Of a stretch of 64,000 bases of DNA, positions 51,880-59,223 are shown piece by piece (positions within the stretch are counted from its first letter, which is position 1; each line of letters begins with the position of its first letter). The notes under the pieces were generated by a model. The model worked only from the letters and a program-made list of their open reading frames with translations. It ran no database searches and was not told where the DNA came from. The DNA is from a virus, in IMG/VR virus record IMGVR_UViG_3300022602_000031, positions 1 to 64,000 of that record. One strand, written 5' to 3'. The position numbers were made by a program, and so were the translations under genes.

Positions 51880-52819
51880 AATACACATCGAATTAAGTAG
51901 TAAGTGTACGCTTAAATGCCCTCGATGCCCTCGCACGGAGTTACATCCAGATAGCCTAAACAAAGAAATTACTCTATTAGAGTTTCAGCGTGCCTTTACC
52001 CCGGACCTACTAAAAGAGATACAGGAAATAACTTTCTGTGGCGACATAGGTGATCCTATATATGCTCGCGACTTTTTACCTATTGTGGAGTACATTAAGC
52101 GATCACGGTTCAATGTCAGCTTGATTATTGTTACTAATGGTAGTTACAAGCCCGAAGCGTGGTGGCAAGAACTAGGTATGTACCTAAGGCCCAATGACAA
52201 AGTTACATTTAGTGTTGACGGGTGGGATCAGGCCAGTAATGAACAGTATCGTGTTAACAGCGACTTTGATTCAATTGTAGCAGGTGCTCGTGCTTTAAGA
52301 CGAGTAACTAAGGCACAAATGAATTGGTCAGCTATCTATTTCAAGTTTAACGAAGATAAGATGCCCTGGATACAAGACCTAGCACGTGAATTAGAATTTG
52401 ATACATTTGAAGCTGTACTGAGTACAAAGTTTGACAATCAGTATCTTGTCAACGGTGTAGACCCATTGAAGCCTGTGGGTGGATGGGTTGCTACAGGCAA
52501 GTATGAAGTTATGCAGGAAAAATTAAAAAGCGGTATCCCTGTTATATTTTATGAAACACGTCAACGCCACTCGTGGGCTCGATGTGCCAATTGGGACATA
52601 CCTATGTTTATCAATGTAGATGGTTATGTATTTCCTTGTCCTTGGTTTAATTCAGGTTACTTGGAAAATGATTTCTTTGAAAAACATCGAGAACAGTTGT
52701 CAATTAAACATCGTACACTTACTGAAATTATCAATGATCCATTATGGGACGAAATGTACACACGCTTTGAAATAGCACCACTAGATATTTGTAAACTAAA
52801 GTGTAAAAATGCCGAATAA
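51830..52819 (+). CDS. Radical SAM protein with C-terminal Cys module (family B), 329 aa
   Basis: CTLKCPRC (near residues 26-33) is the radical-SAM cluster motif, and FCGDIGDPIYARD is the SAM-binding region, the same variant as in the 333-residue minus-strand paralogue. A C-terminal module has CANWDIPMFINVDGYVFPCPW and CKLKC. The only in-frame ATG is 50 nt inside gp46, so the N-terminus (MDIQVTTPTSRLL) is encoded in an overlap; it is not needed for the fold. It is odd to find this in a recombination operon. Substrate unknown. Confidence 0.83.
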   Translation: MDIQVTTPTSRLLSHRRIHIELSSKCTLKCPRCPRTELHPDSLNKEITLLEFQRAFTPDLLKEIQEITFCGDIGDPIYARDFLPIVEYIKRSRFNVSLIIVTNGSYKPEAWWQELGMYLRPNDKVTFSVDGWDQASNEQYRVNSDFDSIVAGARALRRVTKAQMNWSAIYFKFNEDKMPWIQDLARELEFDTFEAVLSTKFDNQYLVNGVDPLKPVGGWVATGKYEVMQEKLKSGIPVIFYETRQRHSWARCANWDIPMFINVDGYVFPCPWFNSGYLENDFFEKHREQLSIKHRTLTEIINDPLWDEMYTRFEIAPLDICKLKCKNAE

Positions 52820-54113
52820 AGATATATTTTGTAACATACCCTGGTACGAGCTACACATCAATCACGATGGTAGCTATGATCTTTGTGGCTGTATGAGTGA
52901 GCTTATTACCGACACGGCAGATGCTCGGGAGTGGAACATACGTAATTATCCTGTGGCAGAGTATTGGCAAAGTCGTAGGTTACGTGATGAACGATTAAGC
53001 AAGATGTCAGATGTGCCCAATCCTGCCTGCAGTGTTTGCCAACATCAAGACTCAATAGGTAATCACAGTAAACGTATCAAAGAAAACTTAAAGAGTGTTA
53101 TTTTTTACGACAAGAATTTTTATAAGAGTTTTGAACAAAGCCCGCACAGAGCCGCATTTGAATACAGTCTGGCCAATGATGGTGTTACAGTTACAAAGCC
53201 AGCAAGTTATCATTTGAGCCTGGGCAACGAATGTGATTTATCCTGTATTATGTGTAGTCCAAATGCCAGCTTTAAACTAGCACAGGATTATAAAGTCTTA
53301 GGTTGGGCTAAAGATGCTCGCAGGCTTAATTGGACTGATGATCAGGACATTTGGAATAACTTTTGTCAAACCCTACTAACTACTGATTTACTCAGCCTAC
53401 ATATTATCGGCGGCGAGCCTACTATAAACAAGCGATTTAGACAACTAATAGACCTATTTGTCAGCAATAATCGCACAGACTTTAGCTTTAGTTTTACTAC
53501 TAACTGTATGCATCCTATTGATGATCTGTGGGATAAGCTAGCCAAGTTTAAGCGTGTTGAGATTGGTATGAGTGTAGAAACAGTCAGCGAATCCAACAAC
53601 TATGTACGCTATGGTAGTAGCATAGATGCTATACTATTAAACATAGCTGAGTTTCAAATGTCTGCTCCAGACAATGTAGATTTTGTTGTTCGCACAGTTC
53701 CAACGCTGTTGACCATTACAGAATACAGTCAATTAATTGATTGGTGCTATGACAATGACTTTTTACTAAACAGTTATTTTGCTGTTGATCCACCGTGGCA
53801 ACAGATTCAATTGTTGCCCGATTCAATAAAAATACCTTTACAAAAACAATTTCAGGCTCAATTAGAACGTTATCGTGCTTTAACCGATCATCGTATTAAA
53901 GGTCTAACTAACTTTAGAAACAAAGAATATGTTTTAGAAAATCTAATAAAAGAAATTGAAGCGGCAATTTGTAGTTTAGAGCCGGGCAACGTTGATGTAG
54001 ACCTTGCTAGAGCTAGTGTGTTAAAGTTCAAGCAGTTAGATACTATGCGTAAGAATAGTGTTGTGGCGGCGTTTCCTGTATTACAAGAATGGTTTGAATC
54101 AAATGGCTACTAA
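52809..54113 (+). CDS. Radical SAM protein with N-terminal SPASM/twitch-like cluster (family A), 434 aa
   Basis: CNIPW near residue 8, LCGC near 26-28 and CSVCQHQDSIGNHSKR near 74 make up the N-terminal module; CDLSCIMC and HIIGGEPTIN mark the radical-SAM core. It is a paralogue of the family A proteins on the minus strand 40 kb away. It overlaps the family B gene upstream by 11 nt, so an A plus B pair is translated together here. The two may act on the same substrate (inference). Confidence 0.85.
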   Translation: MPNKDIFCNIPWYELHINHDGSYDLCGCMSELITDTADAREWNIRNYPVAEYWQSRRLRDERLSKMSDVPNPACSVCQHQDSIGNHSKRIKENLKSVIFYDKNFYKSFEQSPHRAAFEYSLANDGVTVTKPASYHLSLGNECDLSCIMCSPNASFKLAQDYKVLGWAKDARRLNWTDDQDIWNNFCQTLLTTDLLSLHIIGGEPTINKRFRQLIDLFVSNNRTDFSFSFTTNCMHPIDDLWDKLAKFKRVEIGMSVETVSESNNYVRYGSSIDAILLNIAEFQMSAPDNVDFVVRTVPTLLTITEYSQLIDWCYDNDFLLNSYFAVDPPWQQIQLLPDSIKIPLQKQFQAQLERYRALTDHRIKGLTNFRNKEYVLENLIKEIEAAICSLEPGNVDVDLARASVLKFKQLDTMRKNSVVAAFPVLQEWFESNGY

Positions 54114-54546
54114 TTTACAGTTTCGATTAACTATAGAGCCTAAGGGCTACGACGATTGCTGGCCAGAGTTTTTTATTAAGATCGACGATAACCTGCAGGA
54201 TCAGGGCATACTAAAAGAACAGCTCACTTACAATTTTGATGTTACACTAGAGGACGGCAAACACGTGCTCAGTGTTGGATTAACTAATAAAACTGATGCT
54301 GATACTGTTGTTAATGACGGCAAAATTGTATCAGACAAAGCAATTTACATACATCCTATAGAAATAGAGGGCTACAAGTTAGATGATTTTATGTACCAAG
54401 CTACATACTACCCAACCGGTAGGGATAGTTTAAAAAGCAATTATTTAGGTTGGAATGGCGAATGGCAGCTGTCGTTTACCACTCCTATTTTTACTTGGAT
54501 ACATCGAACACAGCAATTAGGGTGGATTTACGGAGAAAAATTATGA
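54103..54546 (+). CDS. Small beta-sandwich protein, possibly carbohydrate-binding, 147 aa
   Basis: The pattern FRLTIEPKGYDDCWPEFFIKID, then NFDVTLEDGKHVLSVGLTNK and IYIHPIEIEGYKL, looks like a jelly-roll carbohydrate-binding module such as the Ca-dependent xylan-binding type. I cannot confirm this. The frame is open from 54058, but the ATG at 54103 overlaps the upstream stop by 11 nt and fits the start of the domain (MATNLQFRL). It is followed by a 33-nt gap without a clear site. If it binds sugars, it could deliver a glycan substrate to the adjacent radical-SAM pair. Confidence 0.5.
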   Translation: MATNLQFRLTIEPKGYDDCWPEFFIKIDDNLQDQGILKEQLTYNFDVTLEDGKHVLSVGLTNKTDADTVVNDGKIVSDKAIYIHPIEIEGYKLDDFMYQATYYPTGRDSLKSNYLGWNGEWQLSFTTPIFTWIHRTQQLGWIYGEKL

Positions 54547-54579
54547 ATATAGCGAAAGAGGCATAATTAAGTATGCTAT

Positions 54580-55110
54580 ATGACATGGTTATTCGAAAAT
54601 TCCGTAGTAGAAACTTTACCTGAAACGTGTGTTGGTTTTGTTTATTTGATTACAAATAAACTAACTGGCAGGAAATATATTGGAAAAAAATTAGCACGTT
54701 TTAAAAAAACAACTTATCGTATGGTAAAACTTAAAAACGGTAAGAAGAAAAGAAAAAAGATACGTGGAAGTATCGACAGTGATTGGCAAACATATTATGG
54801 CTCAAGTCCCGAATTAACAAAAGATGTAGTAGCATTAGGCGTTGACAATTTTAGTAGAGAAATCTTATACTATTGCTCAAGCAAAGCAGAATGCAGTTAC
54901 ATTGAAGCGAGAGAACAATTTGCTCGCAGAGTATTAGAAACAGAAGATTATTATAACGGACACATACAGGTCCGTGTACATGGCTCACATATTATCAACA
55001 AGATAAGTTCACTAGACACCAAGTCCACAGTTACGACTAGCACAGGTCAAACTCGTGTGCCTAAGACAACTGGATCTAGGATCGCAGGGACGGAAGACTC
55101 ATCGCTGTAA
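54580..55110 (+). CDS. GIY-YIG endonuclease-like protein, 176 aa
   Basis: GFVYLITNKLTGRKYIGKKL (residues ~19-38) is a GIY-YIG motif, and SYIEAREQFARR near residue 105 places the conserved Glu. It is the free-standing phage type found next to T4-like structural genes. The conserved protein usually stops soon after VRVHGSHI; here 30 further residues, Ser/Thr-rich and low in complexity, run into the structured non-coding region, so the true functional end may be near residue 146. A homing or packaging-related nuclease is possible. Confidence 0.72.
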   Translation: MTWLFENSVVETLPETCVGFVYLITNKLTGRKYIGKKLARFKKTTYRMVKLKNGKKKRKKIRGSIDSDWQTYYGSSPELTKDVVALGVDNFSREILYYCSSKAECSYIEAREQFARRVLETEDYYNGHIQVRVHGSHIINKISSLDTKSTVTTSTGQTRVPKTTGSRIAGTEDSSL

Positions 55111-55485
55111 TGAGCACTTAGCAACTATCCTTAACAGGACGAAGATCGGATATGCCTACGGAACCGGTTTTGCTATTTGAAAAGATTTTAGGAAAAGGCT
55201 AAAAGAAGGGAGAAAAACCCTACGTACATATTTGTGTTAGCGTATGAATATGTGCCGCCGTCGTATAAAGACGCAACTCGAGGTACCGGACGACCGCCTC
55301 TGTAATGTTGTAACGCTAAGTGATTGTGCTACTCGGATGATGCTACAATTTCATTTTGCCCCTTTAGCGGGCAAAGTGTGACTGATTAATCTGGATGATA
55401 CTTAGAACAACACTAATAAAAAAAATAATTTCTGAACGCAGTGAAAGAAATAGACTTACGTAGTAAGTCTCGAAAGTATAAAACT
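55111..55485 (+). ncRNA. Candidate structured non-coding region between convergent genes
   Basis: No gene is seen in these 375 bases. Inverted repeats include AGGG/CCCT near 55,207-55,220, ACATATT/AATATGT (55226-55232 with 55247-55253), GAGG...CCTC enclosing CGG-ACGA-CCG near 55,280-55,300, TTTGCCC/GGGCAAA (55355-55361 with 55369-55375) and AGACTTAC/GTAAGTCT with a 3-nt loop (55452-55470). A similar-looking stretch, GGATGAT(G/A)CT, occurs twice. I recall resemblance to intergenic sequence of marine T4-like phages but cannot name it. Strand is assumed from the GIY-YIG gene. Confidence 0.4.
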
Positions 55486-55620
55486 CTAAAAGAATGGTAA
55501 ACCCGATTCTTTAGTGGTTTCCATGTTTTTCTTAATAATACTAGCAATAATCTCGCGCTCTTGATTACTTAACATCATAGCTTCGTCGTAGCTTATTCCA
55601 CCACGCATAAACCAACTCAT
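55486..55620 (-). CDS. gp51: Baseplate hub assembly protein gp51, short form, at least 44 aa
   Basis: MSWFMRGGISYDEAMMLSNQ, then EREIIASIIKKNMETTKE and the ending SGLPFF match the short gp51 of marine T4-like phages. The conserved N-terminal part continues upstream in frame (DLLNRYERDARAVKEEALK), but that stretch has no ATG, GTG or TTG. A family-length protein would begin near an ATA codon at 55680 behind GAGGAG. The coordinates given use the first ATG, so the start is uncertain. It directly follows gp26, the same order as T4 26-51. Confidence 0.72.
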   Translation of the reverse strand: MSWFMRGGISYDEAMMLSNQEREIIASIIKKNMETTKESGLPFF

Positions 55621-55700
55621 TTTAAGTGCTTCTTCTTTAACGGCCCTTGCATCTCTTTCGTAACGATTAAGGAGATCTATAGTCTCCTCGTTAGAGAGTG

Positions 55701-56555
55701 TTAAGAGCCGATCGCGAAAAAACGTGAGTAGTCAAACTCCATTGGTACTTCAAATGTTTTGCCACAGTCTGTTTCTGTGCATTTAAGTTTAAATGGTGGG
55801 ATAGCGGCTTCATTAGCAATAGCGGTTAATCTTGCTTCAATTAATCTAGTAATCTGGGCTTCGGCGTTTTGATAAAATTCTTTAATAAACTCTTCGTCGG
55901 TTACTCTAGAGCCATCATCTGTTTCAATGTATTCTGTAGCAGAAACAATTAGTTGATTGTTTAAATCAACTATTTTCCTCATACTTTCTTTAAGTTTAGC
56001 ATTTCTAACTTCTTCTGTGATGCTAGTATCTTGTAAAGATTGGATTATACGTTGTTCTTCAAAATTAATAATATTTGATTTAGTTACGTTAAAATATTTT
56101 TGCGGACGTAGTTTAATTTTTAAATCGTTAAATTCAATTGTAGTATCGTAGTCCGGGCATTTAATTCCGCTACTGGCTACTGATAAATCGGCATCATAAT
56201 CGTGCTCGTGGTCGCAATATGGGCACTTGGCATTGATAGGCATAAGTTGTCCATAACTAGCAACACGTATAGCAATCAAAATAGAGTCAACATCAACGCT
56301 AGGTGTTTGCCAGGGGTCTTTGATATTTGGACAACAGCTTTTAATAACATCTACTATACCGTTGCCGTTCATTAGTGCGTCGGGAGTTTTTAGTGTTACT
56401 TCGTCTCCGGCTGTCATTGGATAAACCGGGATTTCTCCAGTTACTGGTAAATCTAGTGCGTCGTCTGGCCAAAAACGTCCGTTGCTTGGTAATTTGAAAT
56501 AAATTGTTGGGCGTCTAAAATGCTTGACCAAAGGATTAATTGGTTTTGTATCCAT
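55701..56555 (-). CDS. gp26: Baseplate hub protein gp26 (T4_baseplate family), 284 aa
   Basis: The opening PLVKHFRRPTIYFKLPSNGR, then PVYPMTAGDEVTLKTPDALM and DVIKSCCPNIKDPW are typical of this hub protein. A zinc site is likely from Cys111-x2-Cys114 (CPYCDHEHD) and Cys259-x4-Cys264 (CTETDCGKTF). It binds the baseplate hub during assembly. T4 gp26 is 208 residues, so this is a larger, zinc-containing form as in marine relatives. Transcription is from the minus-strand late promoter at 56,592-56,599, with TAGGAA ahead of the ATG. Confidence 0.87.
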   Translation of the reverse strand: MDTKPINPLVKHFRRPTIYFKLPSNGRFWPDDALDLPVTGEIPVYPMTAGDEVTLKTPDALMNGNGIVDVIKSCCPNIKDPWQTPSVDVDSILIAIRVASYGQLMPINAKCPYCDHEHDYDADLSVASSGIKCPDYDTTIEFNDLKIKLRPQKYFNVTKSNIINFEEQRIIQSLQDTSITEEVRNAKLKESMRKIVDLNNQLIVSATEYIETDDGSRVTDEEFIKEFYQNAEAQITRLIEARLTAIANEAAIPPFKLKCTETDCGKTFEVPMEFDYSRFFAIGS

Positions 56556-56566
56556 ATTTTGATTCC

Positions 56567-56574
56567 TATAAATA
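56567..56574 (+). promoter_or_regulatory. Consensus T4 late promoter TATAAATA (plus) for the tape measure
   Basis: A perfect TATAAATA. By T4 spacing RNA starts near 56580, giving a 31-nt leader to the ATG at 56611. Confidence 0.75.
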
Positions 56575-56578
56575 GTTG

Positions 56579-56594
56579 ATATACTCGAGTATAT
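56579..56594. repeat. 16-bp perfect palindrome between facing late promoters
   Basis: ATATACTCGAGTATAT reads the same on both strands and covers both predicted transcription starts (56580 plus, 56586 minus). Confidence 0.8.
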
Positions 56595-56599
56595 TTATA
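56592..56599 (-). promoter_or_regulatory. Consensus T4 late promoter TATAAATA (minus) for gp26-gp51
   Basis: A perfect TATAAATA on the minus strand. RNA would start near 56586, with a 31-nt leader to the gp26 ATG at 56555, mirroring the plus-strand promoter. Confidence 0.75.
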
Positions 56600-56610
56600 G
56601 GCGCAAAAAC

Positions 56611-59190
56611 ATGGACTTTAGTAAAGATGATCTAAAACAAGCATTTATGGATGCTATGCGGGAATCGCGTGGTTCGTTTGGCGGACCAACCTTCAAGGGT
56701 GACCCTATTGAAGAAATGGCTAAGTTTGAAGCCGCATTAAAACGTAACAAAGCCAGCTTTGGAGATATCACTAAAGGAATGCTAGCTGGTAAAGCGGCGT
56801 TTAAAGATCTAACATATCAAATAAGTGACGTTGAAGATAAACTTGAAGAATTAGCTGATAAAACAGGTGAAGTGGCTGCCGAGCAACGTGAACAGTTGCA
56901 GGGAATGAAAAAAGAGTTAGAAATTACTCAAAAGTCTAATATAGCAAAAAAAGCCTTTATAGACACAGTATTAACTAGCACAAAAGCACTAGCAGGATTT
57001 GGTGTGTCGGCCGTTGGTATTGCCGCAAGGTCGATGGGCAATTTAGCCAACGGATTACAAAGCGGAGCAAGTGCTTTTAGTCTAGCCGGTGGTGTTATGA
57101 ATGGTGCTATGGATGTAGCCAATGCTGGTACACAGGCCCTGGCGGCTGGTATGAGCGCCGTTGGTATGGGAATGACCCAGGTATTACCAGGGTATTGGAA
57201 AATTCTTGGAGTAGCCACAACTGGTTTAGCAATGGCATTTGGCGGACTAGCAGATGCGGCAACGGCTACTGGTAAGTTCATTGTTAACTTTATGGTCAAG
57301 CAGTTAGAAATGACCATGGAATCGTTTAATAAATTAACAGCCGCAGGTGCTACATTTGCCAATGGCATGACTGGTATGTATGATGCCGCTGATAAAGCTG
57401 GATTAACAATTACACAGTTATCAAATGTTGTAGCCAAGAACACAGAAACTTTTGCTGCCTCTGGTATGAGTATTACAGAGACTGTTAAGATGGTTGGCAG
57501 AGTTGGTCAGGTTATGAAGGCAACTAACATGACTGACAATTTATTAAGACTTGGCTACGGATTTGAAGAGCAGGTTCAACTAGTAGCTGAGACTATCGCA
57601 GATATGCGAGCATCTAGATCGGATATGATAAAAGATCCGGCTGGCATAGCAAGAGCTACCGAAGAATACGCTAAAAATCTACGTGTGATATCATCTATCA
57701 CAGGCGAAGACGCACGTAAGAAAATGGAAGAAGTTAGAGGGTTAGCTACACAAGCGGCATTCCGGGCTAAGTTATTGGAATTAGAAAACCAGTTTCCTGG
57801 CACATATCAAAAGACATTGGCTGCAATGGCTACTATGACTCCGGTAATGCAAAAAAGCGTTATGGAAGGATTATTGCTTGGTCAGGTAATCAATACTGAA
57901 GGTGCGATAATGTCAAGTCAAAGTGCGGCAATATCAGAGCAAATATACGGAACAGTTGAAGCTATAAAATCTGGTAACCTAAGCACACAAAAACAATTAG
58001 AAGAAAATCAGCAACTACAAGGTAAAACTAACGATATGTTTATGAAACAAATCGATACATTTACACAAATTGGTATTGCTGGTCTTGCAGGCGGAATGTC
58101 AGAACTAAACAAAGCACTTAGCGACCAAATTAGAAAGTCTGATTTAATTTCTGAAGAAGGTGTTAGAAAAGCACAACAAAATGCTGAGAGTCTTAAAACA
58201 GCCAATGACGGCCTAACAACACAAATGGTTGAAGCCGCTCATACTGCACAGAACTTTGCTATAACTTTACAAAACCTGGCTAAAAACGAACTAGGACAGT
58301 TTGCTCTTTATACTACAGCAATCCTAGGAGCATTAGATAAAGCTCTCAGAGACTTTTATATAGAAATTGGCAAATACAAAGGTGAAGATGAGGGATTCTG
58401 GGAAGCCTACGGATTAGATATTGCCCAAGGTTTGCTTGGTGCTGTTATGATAGGTGTTGGTGCAATCGCCGAACCATTTACCTTAGGTGGTAGTACAGCA
58501 ATAATTGGCACTGGTGCCTTAGGTCTTGGAACTGCTAGTTATGATGCCTACGAAAAATATCAAAAAAGAAAAGATGGGGGATCTAGTAGAATCCCTAGTG
58601 TTAAGGATGGAAAAACTCCAGATTTCTCTGGAGTAAACACTAACGGTGCACAAGGATACGGACAAATCACTCCAGATCTACAGGCCGCAATCACTAACTT
58701 AGCAAAAGCACAAACTGATGCCAACAATCCTTTAAAAGGCGCAACGATATCATCAGCTAACGATGCTACAACATTTGCCCCACATCGCAATTCAAAGCAC
58801 GGCATTGGTCGTGCAATGGATATCACTATACCTGGCTATAACGCCAAGGTAAACGACACAGATCCAACAATATTAAAAAGATCCGAAGCAATTAAAGCCG
58901 CTATTATAGCACTTGGATTTAAAACAGTTGACGATGAATATATTAAACCGAGTGATGCTGCCATTGGCGGCCATTTCCACGCAGAACTTAAAGATGGCGC
59001 TATTGTTAGTTCCAAAACTGGCGGAGTGGGCGTTAACGTCGGCGAAGGCGGACGCGACGAATTAATTACACCTTTAAAAAATGGTATGTTGCCCGGAATG
59101 GCTGAATTAATCAATGAAGTTAAAGAATTAGTACGAGTTACTAAAGCGCACAAGGATGTTTCGGAAAATATTAGTATGTCTCTCATCTAA
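56611..59190 (+). CDS. Tail tape measure protein with C-terminal M15-like peptidase, 859 aa
   Basis: The N-terminal ~120 residues are charged and coiled (KDLTYQISDVEDKLEELADK). A long Ala/Gly-rich hydrophobic helical region follows (residues ~125-250), then alpha-helical repeats, as in tape measures. A second hydrophobic part lies near 605-645. The VGEGGRDELITPL sequence near 810 is a common tape-measure C-terminal motif. Between them, KHGIGRAMDI (His730, Asp737) and GGHFHAE (His788, His790) fit the zinc site of M15 D-Ala-D-Ala or L-Ala-D-Glu peptidases, so it may cut cell-wall peptide links during injection. Named by content and position, since sequence similarity to T4 gp29 is not visible. 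Confidence 0.72.
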   Translation: MDFSKDDLKQAFMDAMRESRGSFGGPTFKGDPIEEMAKFEAALKRNKASFGDITKGMLAGKAAFKDLTYQISDVEDKLEELADKTGEVAAEQREQLQGMKKELEITQKSNIAKKAFIDTVLTSTKALAGFGVSAVGIAARSMGNLANGLQSGASAFSLAGGVMNGAMDVANAGTQALAAGMSAVGMGMTQVLPGYWKILGVATTGLAMAFGGLADAATATGKFIVNFMVKQLEMTMESFNKLTAAGATFANGMTGMYDAADKAGLTITQLSNVVAKNTETFAASGMSITETVKMVGRVGQVMKATNMTDNLLRLGYGFEEQVQLVAETIADMRASRSDMIKDPAGIARATEEYAKNLRVISSITGEDARKKMEEVRGLATQAAFRAKLLELENQFPGTYQKTLAAMATMTPVMQKSVMEGLLLGQVINTEGAIMSSQSAAISEQIYGTVEAIKSGNLSTQKQLEENQQLQGKTNDMFMKQIDTFTQIGIAGLAGGMSELNKALSDQIRKSDLISEEGVRKAQQNAESLKTANDGLTTQMVEAAHTAQNFAITLQNLAKNELGQFALYTTAILGALDKALRDFYIEIGKYKGEDEGFWEAYGLDIAQGLLGAVMIGVGAIAEPFTLGGSTAIIGTGALGLGTASYDAYEKYQKRKDGGSSRIPSVKDGKTPDFSGVNTNGAQGYGQITPDLQAAITNLAKAQTDANNPLKGATISSANDATTFAPHRNSKHGIGRAMDITIPGYNAKVNDTDPTILKRSEAIKAAIIALGFKTVDDEYIKPSDAAIGGHFHAELKDGAIVSSKTGGVGVNVGEGGRDELITPLKNGMLPGMAELINEVKELVRVTKAHKDVSENISMSLI

Positions 59191-59195
59191 CTAGC

Positions 59196-59203
59196 GATAA
59201 ATA
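59196..59203 (+). promoter_or_regulatory. T4-type late promoter GATAAATA for gp20
   Basis: GATAAATAC lies 20 nt before the gp20 ATG, with AGAGAGAA as a likely ribosome-binding region in a ~15-nt leader. It resembles the gp6 promoter at the 3' side (GATAAATACTG). Confidence 0.65.
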
Positions 59204-59223
59204 CTGTATAAGAGAGAACATAT

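Noticed and set aside
55201-55400. tRNA gene in the non-coding region
   Set aside because: No T-loop GTTCRA box, acceptor stem or cloverleaf could be assembled from the stems present.
55015-55485. Group I intron linked to the GIY-YIG gene
   Set aside because: I could not find a convincing P7/P3 core, and no split gene flanks the region: one side is the nuclease itself and the other is the end of gp51.
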